Of a stretch of 64,000 nucleotides of DNA, positions 34,876-44,222 are shown in pieces (position 1 is the first letter of the stretch; each line of letters starts with the position of its first letter). This DNA is from Deltaproteobacteria bacterium (GTDB lineage Bacteria > UBA10199 > JACPAL01). Where the stretch lies: assembly GCA_016180855.1 (NCBI GenBank), contig JACPAL010000009.1:62001-126000 (forward strand). The letters are read 5' to 3'. The position numbers and the translations under genes were made by a program. Under the pieces are notes generated by a model. That model did no database searches and had not been told where the DNA came from. It saw nothing but the letters and a program-made list of their open reading frames with translations.

Positions 34876-36312
34876 TTATCCAACGGCCCCTTCCAGGCTC
34901 ACACTGAGCAGCTTTTGGGCCTCTACCGCGAACTCCATTGGAAGCTCCCGAAAGACCTGTTTGCAGAAACCATTGACGATCAGATTGACCGCCTCCTCCG
35001 TTGAGAGTCCTCGCTGGCGGCAATAAAAGAGCTGATCTTCACCGATCTTCGATGTTGAGGCCTCGTGTTCCATTGTGGAGGAGCTGTTTTTGACCTCGAC
35101 ATACGGAAATGTGTGGGCACCGCATTCCGCCCCCATCAAGAGGGAGTCGCACTGGGAATAATTTCTTGATTCGACCGCCCCTTTTTGGATTCTGACGAGT
35201 CCCCGATAACTGTTCTGGCCATGACCCGCGGAAATCCCCTTGGAGACGATCGTACTCCGGCTGTTCTTGCCGATATGGATCATCTTGGTTCCGGTATCGG
35301 CCTGTTGATAGTTGTTCGTGACGGCGACGGAATAAAATTCTCCGACAGAATTGTCCCCCTGAAGGATGCAGCTCGGGTATTTCCAGGTGATGGCGGAACC
35401 GGTTTCCACCTGGGTCCAGGAGATTTTGGAATTGGTCCCTAAACATTTTCCTCGTTTGGTGACAAAGTTGTAGATGCCCCCTTTTCCCTCCTTGTCCCCC
35501 GGGTACCAATTCTGAACGGTCGAGTATTTGATCTGGGCATCATCGAGGGCAATCAGCTCGACCACGGCGGCATGGAGCTGGTTCTCATCGCGCCTGGGAG
35601 CGGTACATCCCTCCAGGTAACTCACGTAACTACCGCGGTCGGCGATGATCAAGGTCCTCTCAAACTGTCCCGTATTGGCGGCGTTGATTCGAAAGTAGGT
35701 CGAAAGCTCCATGGGGCAACGAACCCCCGGGGGAATATAGCAGAAAGAGCCATCCGAGAAGACCGCCGAGTTAAGGGCGGCGAAAAAATTATCGCCGGCT
35801 GGTACAACCGTGCCTAAATATTTTCGGACCAGATCCGGATGATTGCAAACCGCCTCGGAAAAAGAACAGAAAATAATTCCAAGCTCCGCCAATTTTTTCT
35901 TAAATGTTGTGGCAACCGAGACACTGTCCAGAACCGCATCGACGGCGACACCGGATAGCCTCATCTGCTCTTCCAGCGAGATGCCGAGCTTCTCGAAAGT
36001 CTGCCGGACTTCCGGATCAACCTCGTCCAAACTCTTCAGTTCCTTCTTTTTCTTGGGGGCAGAATAATAGCTGATCTCCTGGTAGTCGATTTTGGGGTAA
36101 TGAACCATCGCCCAGGCCGGCTCCTTCATCTTGAGCCAGCTTCGATAGGCCTTGAGTCGCCACTCCAGCATAAAAGGGGGCTCTTTTTTCTTGTTCGAGA
36201 TAAGACGGATCACCTCTTCACTGAGACCGGGAGGGATCGTTTCTGACTCAATCGGACTGACGAACCCGTACTTGTATTCCTGGTTGGTAAGTTTTTCGAT
36301 CGACTCGTTCAT
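34876..36312 (-). CDS. sufB: SufB, Fe-S scaffold of SufBC2D
   Basis: 478-residue scaffold protein. It has the N-terminal YKYGF ([13 protein letters not shown]), [16 protein letters not shown], the C-terminal [12 protein letters not shown]-like Cys region, and [20 protein letters not shown] 36312 is chosen because AAGGAG precedes it at 6 bases and family proteins begin there; in-frame codons run further upstream inside the regulator gene. The start overlaps the regulator's stop (ATGA). Confidence 0.95.
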   Translation of the reverse strand: MNESIEKLTNQEYKYGFVSPIESETIPPGLSEEVIRLISNKKKEPPFMLEWRLKAYRSWLKMKEPAWAMVHYPKIDYQEISYYSAPKKKKELKSLDEVDPEVRQTFEKLGISLEEQMRLSGVAVDAVLDSVSVATTFKKKLAELGIIFCSFSEAVCNHPDLVRKYLGTVVPAGDNFFAALNSAVFSDGSFCYIPPGVRCPMELSTYFRINAANTGQFERTLIIADRGSYVSYLEGCTAPRRDENQLHAAVVELIALDDAQIKYSTVQNWYPGDKEGKGGIYNFVTKRGKCLGTNSKISWTQVETGSAITWKYPSCILQGDNSVGEFYSVAVTNNYQQADTGTKMIHIGKNSRSTIVSKGISAGHGQNSYRGLVRIQKGAVESRNYSQCDSLLMGAECGAHTFPYVEVKNSSSTMEHEASTSKIGEDQLFYCRQRGLSTEEAVNLIVNGFCKQVFRELPMEFAVEAQKLLSVSLEGAVG

Positions 36313-36755
36313 TGACTCTCCTTGTAGGTCGGCAATTCTGTCCTGGGAGCAGGTTGTTCCATCAACTGACTGACCGTTGTTTGGGCCAACAATCGGTGTA
36401 TCTTTCGATTCAGTTCGGAGAACGGCCCTTTGATAAGACAGCCATCCCATTGAGGACAGGAGATTTTCTCCTCTTTGAAACATTCCGCGACAGCGACCGG
36501 TCCCTCAAAGATATGAACAATATTTTCGACCGTGATGTCATTCGGGTCTTTGGCAAGGAGATAGCCCCCCTTTGTCCCTTGAACCGACTTGATGAGTCCT
36601 CTGTTGGCGAGGAGCTGCATGATCTTCGCTAGCACGGGGTAGGGGATTCGCTGCGTCTCGGAGATCTCGCGTGTACTCGCCTTGAAACCATCAGAATGAG
36701 CCATATGTTCGAGGGCCAGCAGGGCATATTCGGTTTTTCTATTGAAATGAAGCAT
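36309..36755 (-). CDS. Rrf2-family iron-sulfur regulator (IscR/SufR-like)
   Basis: 148-residue winged-helix repressor. The N-terminal helix-turn-helix has [21 protein letters not shown] and the wing [10 protein letters not shown]. The cluster-binding Cys are C92, C100 and C106 (ECF...SCPQWDGC), close to IscR's 92/98/104, so it should sense Fe-S supply. It is the first gene of the suf operon, and an unusually good 13-bp palindrome lies just upstream (36800-36834), consistent with autoregulation. Confidence 0.93.
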   Translation of the reverse strand: MLHFNRKTEYALLALEHMAHSDGFKASTREISETQRIPYPVLAKIMQLLANRGLIKSVQGTKGGYLLAKDPNDITVENIVHIFEGPVAVAECFKEEKISCPQWDGCLIKGPFSELNRKIHRLLAQTTVSQLMEQPAPRTELPTYKESQ

Positions 36756-36799
36756 ATTAGGTCCTTTTAAGTATTTCTCAATAACTCAATATAAACACC

Positions 36800-36834
36800 A
36801 CAATAACAATTAGTTATATAATAATTGTTATTGT
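36800..36834 (-). promoter_or_regulatory. Probable Rrf2 operator: 13-bp perfect inverted repeat
   Basis: ACAATAACAATTA (36800-36812), spacer GTTATATAA, TAATTGTTATTGT (36822-36834). It lies just downstream of the predicted promoter and 45 bases before the regulator gene. Confidence 0.7.
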
Positions 36835-36850
36835 AAATATCTGATACAAG

Positions 36851-36877
36851 ACTATAAAGGTCCTATATCTATGTCAA
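36851..36877 (-). promoter_or_regulatory. Candidate suf operon promoter
   Basis: Minus strand TTGACA (36877-36872), 15-base spacer, TATAGT (36856-36851). The short spacer is a weakness that could mean activator dependence. Expected +1 is near 36844, next to the palindrome. Confidence 0.5.
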
Positions 36878-36888
36878 GAGGGAATCTT

Positions 36889-37881
36889 TTAAAACAGTCT
36901 TGTTTTTACACCAGCCTCTTTGAGCAGTTTTGTTGCGATCTGCACAAGTGGGTAATGGGCGTTGTAGACGACTTCGCTAATGCCAGAGTTTATAATCATC
37001 TTTGTGCAAATGAGGCAGGGTGAGAAGGTCGTATAGAGAGTGGAGCCCTTGATGTTCACACCATGGTAGGCCGACTGGGTGATCGCGTTCTCTTCGGCGT
37101 GGGAACAGAAGCATTCCTCGAGCCCTTTTCCGGAAGGACCGAAGCTGTTGCAACGCGGACATCCCCCCTCATTGCAGTTTTTTACGCCGCGGGGCGTGCC
37201 ATTATACCCCGTTGAGATGATCCGTTTGTCTTTGACAATGACCGCGGCCACGCGTCGCTTCATGCAGTTGCTTCGAAGCGCGACAGTCCTTGCAATCTCT
37301 ATGAAGTAGGCATCCCAGTCAGGTCGACTCTTTTTTTTTGAGAGCTCCGAGAGGGTTTTTCTTATTTTCGTATGGAGGCCTTCCAGATGGCCGTTGTTGT
37401 CGAGGATTTTGTCTGAGAGCTTCTCGGTGGCGAGCAATTGCTGGGACGCCGGATTTTTGCTCGAAAACTCCTTCTCTTCCGTTTGGACAAAATCATGGTA
37501 GGTTTGGGGATCGTTTTCCCTTTTTCTGGACTTTACACGTTCAAAACGGATTTTGCGGGGGGCCCGGATGTTCAACAGAAAGAAGTCTTTGCGTTTTTTT
37601 AAGACAGCAACCTCACGAGGGTTGCGAATCGAATCAACAACGTAATTTTTATCAAACGTGAGTTTCTCGAGCGTCTTTTCGGCAAGAATTCCGGGGCCGT
37701 TGTTTTCGCGAAGCCGGTTTCCCTCAGCGATCAGGCGCTCTCGCGTAACCTCAAGACCTTTTTTGCGGATCACTTCACGGATGACATCGGAAAGGGAGTA
37801 GTAACCGAAACCACACTCCTGGAGAAATTTTGCAACTTCTCCTTTGCCTGACCCAATGCGACCTGTGAGACCGATTATCAT
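36889..37881 (-). CDS. P-loop kinase-like domain fused to dCMP deaminase
   Basis: 330 residues in two domains. N-terminal (1-about 170): a nucleotide-kinase-like P-loop GRIGSGKG (7-14), as in dephospho-CoA and adenylate kinase-like families, with VVDSIRNPREV. C-terminal (about 185-330): zinc-dependent deaminase with H241-A-E243 and PCLIC (C269, C272), plus extra Cys at 216, 221, 224, 237 and 239 as in dCMP deaminases. Converts dCMP to dUMP for dTMP synthesis. The fused layout recalls the antiphage deaminase AvcD/DcdV, but this protein is shorter and a housekeeping role is as likely. ATG 37881 begins exactly at the P-loop domain; longer starts overlap dcd. It is divergent from dcd. Confidence 0.85.
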   Translation of the reverse strand: MIIGLTGRIGSGKGEVAKFLQECGFGYYSLSDVIREVIRKKGLEVTRERLIAEGNRLRENNGPGILAEKTLEKLTFDKNYVVDSIRNPREVAVLKKRKDFFLLNIRAPRKIRFERVKSRKRENDPQTYHDFVQTEEKEFSSKNPASQQLLATEKLSDKILDNNGHLEGLHTKIRKTLSELSKKKSRPDWDAYFIEIARTVALRSNCMKRRVAAVIVKDKRIISTGYNGTPRGVKNCNEGGCPRCNSFGPSGKGLEECFCSHAEENAITQSAYHGVNIKGSTLYTTFSPCLICTKMIINSGISEVVYNAHYPLVQIATKLLKEAGVKTRLF

Positions 37882-37995
37882 GGTGCCACTGGATGCCTTG
37901 GAACGGCTGTTTAGGCAAGATAAGTTTTTCGTGGTTGCATCCATCCGTGAGAACAGATATGGGCCGAAACTTCTTTTAAACGAAAGGGGGATTTT
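37882..37995. other. Divergent intergenic region of the two deaminase genes
   Basis: 114 bases between the start codons. AAAGGGGG precedes dcd. No clear -10/-35 pair could be fixed. Confidence 0.4.
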
Positions 37996-38565
37996 ATGGG
38001 GATCAAACCGGACAAATGGATTCGACAGATGGCACTCGAGGCAAAGATGATAGAGCCTTTTGACGAAAAGTCTCTCTCCAAGGCCCAAATCTCCTTCGGG
38101 CTCTCGTCTTACGGCTACGACATGCGGGTTGCGGATGAATTCAAGATCTTCAACAACAAGGCGGCCGGCATGATTGATCCGAAGAAGATGGATAAGGAGG
38201 CGTTCTACGATTATAAAGGCGAGGTCTGTGTGATTCCTCCCAACTCTTTTTGTCTGGCACGGAGTCTGGAGTATTTTCGAATCCCGCGTAAGGTCATGAC
38301 GATCTGTTTTGGAAAGTCAACCTATGCCCGCTGCGGCATCATTACGAATGTCACCCCGTTTGAACCGGAGTGGGAGGGGTATGTCACGATGGGGATCTCC
38401 AATACGACACCGCTCCCGGCGAAAATCTATGCGGGGGAGGGGATTGCCCAGGTTCTCTTCTTCGAGGCGGATGAGGAATGTGCGATTTCCTACCGGGATA
38501 AGAAGGGGAAATATCAGGCCCAGAAGGGGATTACGCTCCCGATTGTCGGCAACGGATCGGTCTGA
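37996..38565 (+). CDS. dcd: dCTP deaminase
   Basis: 189-residue trimeric dUTPase-fold enzyme deaminating dCTP to dUTP. Diagnostic segments are [15 protein letters not shown] near residue 31, [10 protein letters not shown] (about 109-118) and [14 protein letters not shown] with the catalytic Glu (about 132). The gene faces the kinase-dCMP deaminase gene, so two routes from dC nucleotides to dU nucleotides sit side by side. Start supported by AAAGGGGG 5 bases upstream. Confidence 0.95.
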   Translation: MGIKPDKWIRQMALEAKMIEPFDEKSLSKAQISFGLSSYGYDMRVADEFKIFNNKAAGMIDPKKMDKEAFYDYKGEVCVIPPNSFCLARSLEYFRIPRKVMTICFGKSTYARCGIITNVTPFEPEWEGYVTMGISNTTPLPAKIYAGEGIAQVLFFEADEECAISYRDKKGKYQAQKGITLPIVGNGSV

Positions 38566-38633
38566 TTATAGCAACTAAAAGTCTCCCTCTTCACCTTGAC
38601 ACCCTCTGGAGTCGATGTTACCCCGGCGTTTTC

Positions 38634-39551
38634 ATGATGGGGAAAACAAAAACCATTGTTGGGCTCCTTGCCTTGGTAGCGTTCTCGAGTGCTTGCAGTT
38701 TCTCCCGAATGGCCTCCGATATCACCTCCGACATTTTCAAGGCAGGCTCACCGATTATTGAAGAAGAGTCGGACATCGAAGTTTCTGAGCAGGCGGGGCT
38801 CGCGATGATGAAGACGCTCGAGGTTTTTCATCGGCATAATCCCGGCAACAAAAATTATCTGCTTCTCCTTTCAAAGTCCTATGCGACCTATGGATTTGGT
38901 TTTCTTGAAAACCGGATGCTTCAGTATCGGCAGTCCGATCCGGAACAGTATCGTCTCTATGAAACACGGGCAAAGCTGTTCTACACGCGTGGTAAGCAAT
39001 ACGCCCTCCGCTACCTGGAAAAAAAGAATCGTGGACTTTTGGAGGCGATGGAGAAGGGGCTTGAACCGCTTCGGCAGGAATTAGCTGGTCTGAAGCAGAA
39101 GGATGTTGAATCGCTCTTCTGGCTCGCATTAAATTGGGGAAATTATATCAATCTAACGAAGGATGAGGTGAAGTCCGTCTCCGATCTTGCCATTGTTGAG
39201 ACGATCATGAAACGGATTACGGAGCTCAATCCGGACTTTTTCTATGGTGGCCCCAACCTCTTTTATGGGGTCTATTATGCGAGTCGTCCTCCGATGCTTG
39301 GGGGTAATCCGGAGGAGGCGAAGAAACATTTTGAAAAAGCGGAGGGGGCGACGAAGGGGAAATTCCTCATGGTTTATGCGATCGAGGCCCAGTTCTTGGC
39401 GGTTCAGATGCAGGATAAGGCACTTTTTGAAGGGTTGCTGTCAAAGATTGAAGATGCGTCGGTTGATGTTCTGCCTGAACAGCGACTGGCCAATGTTTTA
39501 GCCAAGGAAAGGGCCCGGTTGTTACGATCACAAATCGATTCCTATTTTTAA
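38634..39551 (+). CDS. TRAP transporter TatT-like lipoprotein
   Basis: 305-residue predicted lipoprotein (signal with lipobox FSSAC, Cys at about 22). The mature part is helical and TPR-like (SEQAGLAMMKTLEVFHRHNP, YLLLLSKSYATYGFGFLE). This matches the TatT (T component) family, trimeric periplasmic proteins associated with TRAP transporters. It precedes dctP by 22 bases, as expected. ATG 38634 or 38637 are both possible. Confidence 0.85.
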   Translation: MMGKTKTIVGLLALVAFSSACSFSRMASDITSDIFKAGSPIIEEESDIEVSEQAGLAMMKTLEVFHRHNPGNKNYLLLLSKSYATYGFGFLENRMLQYRQSDPEQYRLYETRAKLFYTRGKQYALRYLEKKNRGLLEAMEKGLEPLRQELAGLKQKDVESLFWLALNWGNYINLTKDEVKSVSDLAIVETIMKRITELNPDFFYGGPNLFYGVYYASRPPMLGGNPEEAKKHFEKAEGATKGKFLMVYAIEAQFLAVQMQDKALFEGLLSKIEDASVDVLPEQRLANVLAKERARLLRSQIDSYF

Positions 39552-39573
39552 TTGATTCGCGAAGGAGGATTTT

Positions 39574-40599
39574 ATGAAAAGACTATTAATTGCTGTTGCA
39601 GTGTTGATGTTGGCCAGTCTGTCGGCTTGGTCTCAGGTGAAGGAGATCAAGCTCGCAACGATCGCCCCGGCCGGTTCGTCGTGGGACAAGATCACCAACC
39701 GGATGAACGACGAACTCAAGGCGAAGAGTGGTGGAAAACTGGTTTTCAGGATTTATCCCGGTGGGACGCAAGGGGATGAGAAGGATGTTGTCCGGAAGAT
39801 GCGAATCAAGCAGATCCATGCGGGTGGTTTTACGGGTAACGGGCTTGGTCAGATTGCACCGCAGGTTCGTGTCCTGGAGCTCCCGTTCCTTTATGCTAAT
39901 GCCGACCAGGTTGATTACGTCATCTCCAACATGACACAGCCGATGGAAGGTTTTCTCTCCAAGGGGAACCCGCCTGTTGTACTCCTCGGTTGGGCCGAGG
40001 CCGGCTTTGTCTACATCTACTCCAACAAACCGATTCAGAAACTCTCTGATCTCAGTGGCACAAAGATTTGGCAGTGGGAGGGAGATCCGCTTGCCTCAGC
40101 GACCTTCAGCACGCTCGGAGTCGCCCCGGTACCGCTTGCCATTACCGATGTGATGACGGCTCTCTCCACCAATATGATTGAGGCGGTCTATGCCCCACCG
40201 CTGGGTGCCTTGGCGCTCCAGTGGGCCTCCAAGGTTAAGTACTTAACCGACCTCCCGATCGTGAATTCGATGGGGGCTCTCGTTATGCTCCGTTCTGAAT
40301 TTGACAAGCTGACGTCCGCCGAACAGAAGACCTTGAGAGAGGTTACTGCAAAGTACTCCCGTGAGATTGTCACCGAGACCCGCAAGGACAATGCGCTCGC
40401 GCTGGAACAAATCAAGAAGTTGGGGGTTCGAATTGTCTCTGTTGATCCCAAGGAGAGGGAGTTGATTGAGCAGACGGCAAAGAAGGTATGGGCCGATCAG
40501 GTCGGCAAACTCTATTCTGCAGACCAGCTCAGTGCCGTTCAGAGATTGGTGGCTGAGGCACAGGCAAAGGGACACAGTGCGGCTGCTCAACTCCATTGA
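39574..40599 (+). CDS. TRAP transporter substrate-binding protein (DctP family)
   Basis: 341-residue periplasmic binding protein with a cleavable signal peptide (MKRLLIAVAVLMLASLSAWS). The DctP fold begins KEIKLATIAPAGSSWDK and contains the G-G-T-Q-G-D-E-K-D segment and a conserved Arg in VVRKMRIKQIHAGGFTGNG. The ligand is an organic acid in most relatives but cannot be read here. It is the second gene of the set tatT-dctP-dctQ-dctM. AGGAGG precedes the start. Confidence 0.93.
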   Translation: MKRLLIAVAVLMLASLSAWSQVKEIKLATIAPAGSSWDKITNRMNDELKAKSGGKLVFRIYPGGTQGDEKDVVRKMRIKQIHAGGFTGNGLGQIAPQVRVLELPFLYANADQVDYVISNMTQPMEGFLSKGNPPVVLLGWAEAGFVYIYSNKPIQKLSDLSGTKIWQWEGDPLASATFSTLGVAPVPLAITDVMTALSTNMIEAVYAPPLGALALQWASKVKYLTDLPIVNSMGALVMLRSEFDKLTSAEQKTLREVTAKYSREIVTETRKDNALALEQIKKLGVRIVSVDPKERELIEQTAKKVWADQVGKLYSADQLSAVQRLVAEAQAKGHSAAAQLH

Positions 40600-41074
40600 T
40601 GGCTGGCTTGGAAAAATAGAAGGGTTCTTTTTATCAGGGTCACTTCTGGTCATGATCCTGCTCGCGTTCCTGCAGGTTATCGTCAGAAATTTTTTTGATA
40701 CCGGGCTCCTTTGGGCTGAGGCGATTGTGCGGCTTCTGGTCCTCTGGGTCGGTTTTCTTGGTGCGATGCTGGCGACTAAAAAGGGGCAGCATATCTGCAT
40801 GGACGTCTTTACCAAGTTTATGGGGGAAACCTCCCGCACCCTGGTTGGTATCCTGATGAAAATCCTGGCGGCGGTCGTCTGTCTTTTTATTCTGAAGGCG
40901 GCGTGGACCTTTGTCCTTTCCGAGAGAGAGTCGGGGTCCGAGTTTTTCAAAAATGTCCCCTATTGGTGGGTCGAGATCATTATCCCCACCGCTTTCTTGC
41001 TCATTCCGTTTCATTTTTTGGTTGCTGTCCTCAATGATTTTCGTTCCCTCCTGAAAAAACCGGTGGATCAATGA
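40577..41074 (+). CDS. TRAP transporter small permease (DctQ family)
   Basis: 165-residue protein with four membrane helices and the DctQ motif F-x-Q-V-[IV]-x-R-N-F (LAFLQVIVRNFF), then TGLLWAEAIVRLLVLWVGFLGA. GTG 40577 is chosen: AAAGGGA lies 5 bases before it and the protein then starts MRLLNSIDGW like relatives. It overlaps dctP by 23 bases and dctM by 4 (ATGA). Confidence 0.88.
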   Translation: MRLLNSIDGWLGKIEGFFLSGSLLVMILLAFLQVIVRNFFDTGLLWAEAIVRLLVLWVGFLGAMLATKKGQHICMDVFTKFMGETSRTLVGILMKILAAVVCLFILKAAWTFVLSERESGSEFFKNVPYWWVEIIIPTAFLLIPFHFLVAVLNDFRSLLKKPVDQ

Positions 41075-42333
41075 CCTGGCTCATTGTGATTGGTATTGTT
41101 GCGGCGGCCCTGTTGGGGGCCCCTCTTTTTTCGGTTTTTGCGCTGGCGGCCCTGATCTGTTTTTCATCCGTCGGGATTGATACCCAGGCGATCGTTATAG
41201 AAATTACGCGTCTCGTTTCGGCCCCGATTCTGGTGGCGATTCCGCTCTTCACCTTTGCCGGTTATCTTATGGCTGAATCAAAGACGCCGGAAAGAATGGT
41301 ACGACTAACCCAAGCGCTTGTTGGCTGGATGCCAGGGGGGCTCGCCATCGTCACCCTCTTTGCCTGCGCCTTTTTTACGGCGTTTACAGGCGCCTCCGGC
41401 GTCACCATTATCGCCTTGGGGGGGCTCCTTTTTCCGGTCTTGATCAAAAGAGGGTTTTCGCAAAAATTTTCACTCGGGATCGTTACCACCTGCGGCAGTC
41501 TGGGACTGCTTTTTCCACCCAGTCTTCCGATGATTCTTTATGGATTAGTAGCGACGGTCGATGTCGATCTGCTCTTCAAGGCGGGTGTAATGCCTGGTTT
41601 CCTCCTGATCCTTCTTTTGAGCCTTTACTCCATCTGGCAGGGGAAAAAGACGGTCAGTCGCATCCCGTTTTCCGGCAAGGAGCTCGTTTCCGCGGCCCGT
41701 CGGACAATCTGGGAGATACCGCTCCCTTTTATCATCCTGATCGGGATTTACGGCGGCTACATGACGGCGGCCGAATCCGCGGCCGTAGCCGCCTTTTACG
41801 TATTTGTCGTTGAGGTCTTCATTTACCGGGACCTGAAGTTGAAGACCGATGTGCCACGCGTCATGCAGGAAAGCATGGTGTTGGTCGGAGGTATTCTGAT
41901 CATTTTGGCCGTTGCGATGGGGTTCACAAACTTCCTGATCGACGAACAGGTCCCGATGAAGATCTTCGACTGGATCCGTCAGTACATCCAGAGCAAATTT
42001 ACCTTCTTGCTCCTTTTGAACGGTTTTCTACTCATTGTCGGGATGCTCATGGATATCTTCTCCGCCATCATCGTCGTCGTTCCTCTCATTCTCCCGATTG
42101 CGAATGCGTTTGGTGTGAATCCGGTTCATCTGGGGATTATCTTTCTCACGAATCTGGAGATTGGTTACCTGACCCCGCCAGTTGGTCTCAACCTGTATCT
42201 CTCCAGTTATCGTTTCAAGAAGCCGATCATGGTGATTGTGAGGGATGTGATCCCGTTTGTTTTACTTTTGCTCGTGGGACTTATTTTGATAACGTATGTA
42301 CCGAGTTTGAGTTTATGGATGGTTACAAAATAG
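41071..42333 (+). CDS. TRAP transporter large permease (DctM family)
   Basis: 420-residue membrane protein with about 12 helices, the Na+-driven transport subunit. Family marks are GASGVTIIALGGLLFPVL, CGSLGLLFPPSLPMILYG, and TPPVGLNLYLSS near the end. It forms the QM complex with the preceding DctQ and takes substrate from DctP. ATGA overlap with dctQ. The next gene, a thiolase, starts 27 bases downstream and may be co-transcribed. Confidence 0.95.
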   Translation: MTWLIVIGIVAAALLGAPLFSVFALAALICFSSVGIDTQAIVIEITRLVSAPILVAIPLFTFAGYLMAESKTPERMVRLTQALVGWMPGGLAIVTLFACAFFTAFTGASGVTIIALGGLLFPVLIKRGFSQKFSLGIVTTCGSLGLLFPPSLPMILYGLVATVDVDLLFKAGVMPGFLLILLLSLYSIWQGKKTVSRIPFSGKELVSAARRTIWEIPLPFIILIGIYGGYMTAAESAAVAAFYVFVVEVFIYRDLKLKTDVPRVMQESMVLVGGILIILAVAMGFTNFLIDEQVPMKIFDWIRQYIQSKFTFLLLLNGFLLIVGMLMDIFSAIIVVVPLILPIANAFGVNPVHLGIIFLTNLEIGYLTPPVGLNLYLSSYRFKKPIMVIVRDVIPFVLLLLVGLILITYVPSLSLWMVTK

Positions 42334-42360
42334 GTCGTGGGAAACGCGGAAGGGGCTTTT

Positions 42361-43536
42361 ATGGAAACAGTCATTCTCAGTGCGACTCGAACGGCAATCG
42401 GCAGTTTTCAAGGGGCGTTGGCCAATACGCCGGCACCGAAGCTGGGATCTATTGCAATTGCCGAGGCGGTTCGACGATCCGGTCTAAAAATAGAAGAGGT
42501 TCAAGAGGTGATCATGGGATGTGTCCTGCCGGCCGGTTTGGGGCAAGCACCGGCAAGGCAGGCGGCACTCTTTGCCGGTCTTCCCCATGTTACACCCTGC
42601 ACTACGATCAACAAGGTCTGTGGGTCGGGGCTCAAGGCGGTCATGTTGGCGGACCAGGCGATTCGGAGTGGTAGTGCCGAGGTTGTTGTGGCTGGTGGGA
42701 TGGAGAATATGACACTCGCCCCGTATCTTCTACCCAAGGGGCGCGTTGGTTTCCGTTTGGGACATGCGGAGGTGATCGACAGCATGATCAAGGACGGCCT
42801 GTGGGACCCCTACAACAATTTTCACATGGGGAGTGCCGCTGAGCTTTGCGCCAAGGAGTATCGCATCTCGCGTGAAGACCAGGATCGTTTTGCCGTTCAG
42901 AGTTACGAGCGGGCGATTCGAACCACGAATGAAGGGAAATTTAAACAAGAGATTATCGGAGTCGAAAATGATACCGGAAAAGGCCAAAAAACCGTCTTTG
43001 ACAAGGATGAAGAGCCGTTCAAGGCGAATCTCGAAAAATTGAGAGGCTTGAGACCGGCGTTTGAGAAAGAGGGGACCGTCACCGCCGGAAATGCCTCCTC
43101 CATCAATGACGGGGCGGCGGCCGTTGTTATCGCCAGTTCTGATTATGCCAGGAAGAGGGGGTTCAAGCCGCTCGCGAGGGTTGTTGGTCATGCCCAGGCG
43201 GCGGTTGCCCCGGAGTGGTTTACGATTGCCCCATCGGAGGCGATCAAGAAGAATTTGCAGGGCATTCAACTTCGGTCGACGGACATTGACCTCTACGAAT
43301 TAAACGAGGCGTTTGCCGTCGTCTCGCTGGCCAATAATAAAATTTTGGGTCTCACCGAAGATCGCGTGAATATCCGTGGCGGAGCCGTTGCGCTGGGGCA
43401 CCCGATCGGTGCCTCTGGTGCAAGAATTCTGGTAACACTTCTTTATTCCCTGATTGATACCCACCAACGTCGTGGTCTTGCCTCTCTCTGCATCGGTGGG
43501 GGCGAAGGGGTGTCGCTTGTCGTGGAGAGGCTGTAG
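42361..43536 (+). CDS. Acetyl-CoA acetyltransferase (thiolase)
   Basis: 391-residue thiolase. Acyl-accepting Cys87 is in NKVCGSG, followed by GGMENM. The C-terminal motifs are GGAVALGHPIGASGAR (catalytic His) and LCIGGGEG (second Cys). Could serve acetoacetyl-CoA formation or cleavage in fatty acid, PHB or mevalonate-type metabolism; the context does not decide. ATG 42361 with GGAAGGGG upstream gives the standard N-terminus METVILSATRTAIG. Confidence 0.94.
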   Translation: METVILSATRTAIGSFQGALANTPAPKLGSIAIAEAVRRSGLKIEEVQEVIMGCVLPAGLGQAPARQAALFAGLPHVTPCTTINKVCGSGLKAVMLADQAIRSGSAEVVVAGGMENMTLAPYLLPKGRVGFRLGHAEVIDSMIKDGLWDPYNNFHMGSAAELCAKEYRISREDQDRFAVQSYERAIRTTNEGKFKQEIIGVENDTGKGQKTVFDKDEEPFKANLEKLRGLRPAFEKEGTVTAGNASSINDGAAAVVIASSDYARKRGFKPLARVVGHAQAAVAPEWFTIAPSEAIKKNLQGIQLRSTDIDLYELNEAFAVVSLANNKILGLTEDRVNIRGGAVALGHPIGASGARILVTLLYSLIDTHQRRGLASLCIGGGEGVSLVVERL

Positions 43537-43550
43537 TTTCATGATCGGGC

Positions 43551-43579
43551 TTGACGGGGGTTCATTTAAGGTAAATAAT
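43551..43579 (+). promoter_or_regulatory. Candidate promoter of the HNH gene
   Basis: TTGACG (43551-43556), 17-base spacer, AATAAT (43574-43579). Expected +1 near 43586, 11 bases before the ATG, so the leader would be very short. Confidence 0.5.
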
Positions 43580-43596
43580 TATACTTACTAGAGAAA

Positions 43597-44196
43597 ATGT
43601 TGTCGACTAACGTCCTTGTATTAAACCGTTCTTTCATCCCGATCAATATTACTAGTTTGAAACGGGCCTTTGTCCTTCTTTATCAGGGGTTGGCCAAGGC
43701 GGTCGATGGGCAGTTTGCCACCTTTGACTTTGAGAGCTGGAGCGAGCTCTCTGTCGCAGCTCATGAGGAACAGATCGGCTTAGTGAATCGCGTTATTCGA
43801 GTCCCCCGTGTCATTCTGCTGACCGCCTACGACCGGATGCCTCGGCGTCATGTCCGCTTCTCTCGGCACAATATCTATCTCAGAGATCGAAACACCTGCC
43901 AATTTTGTGGAAAGTTTTTTCCGCGTCATGACTTAAATCTGGATCATGTCATCCCCCGTTCGCGCGGTGGAAAAACGGTTTGGGATAATGTTGTGACGAG
44001 TTGTATTGATTGCAATCGGAGAAAAGGGGGAAAACTCCCTTCGGAGGCGAGGATGCACCTGATCAAAAAACCGGAAAGGCCGCGGTGGACTCCTTTTATG
44101 GATTTTTCTACCAAAGATCTCCTTCGTTACGGGGAGTGGAAGCCGTTCTTCAATATGGTTGACTTTAGCTACTGGAATGTCGAACTCGAGGAGTAG
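43597..44196 (+). CDS. HNH endonuclease domain protein
   Basis: 199 residues. The N-terminal part (VLVLNRSFIPINITSLKRAFVLLYQG) is typical of a widespread group of chromosomal HNH proteins. The HNH core has CQFCGK, LNLDHVIPRSRGG and the second CxxC in TSCIDCNRRKG, making a zinc-stabilised beta-beta-alpha-metal fold. Function of this housekeeping-like group is unknown. No methyltransferase is adjacent, so it is not an obvious restriction enzyme. Confidence 0.9.
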   Translation: MLSTNVLVLNRSFIPINITSLKRAFVLLYQGLAKAVDGQFATFDFESWSELSVAAHEEQIGLVNRVIRVPRVILLTAYDRMPRRHVRFSRHNIYLRDRNTCQFCGKFFPRHDLNLDHVIPRSRGGKTVWDNVVTSCIDCNRRKGGKLPSEARMHLIKKPERPRWTPFMDFSTKDLLRYGEWKPFFNMVDFSYWNVELEE

Positions 44197-44222
44197 GACA
44201 CCTCCAAGGCCGATCGGGCGGA

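Noticed and set aside
36313-36483. 57 extra N-terminal residues for SufB
   Set aside because: They overlap the Rrf2 gene, lack homology, and AAGGAG marks the start at 36312.
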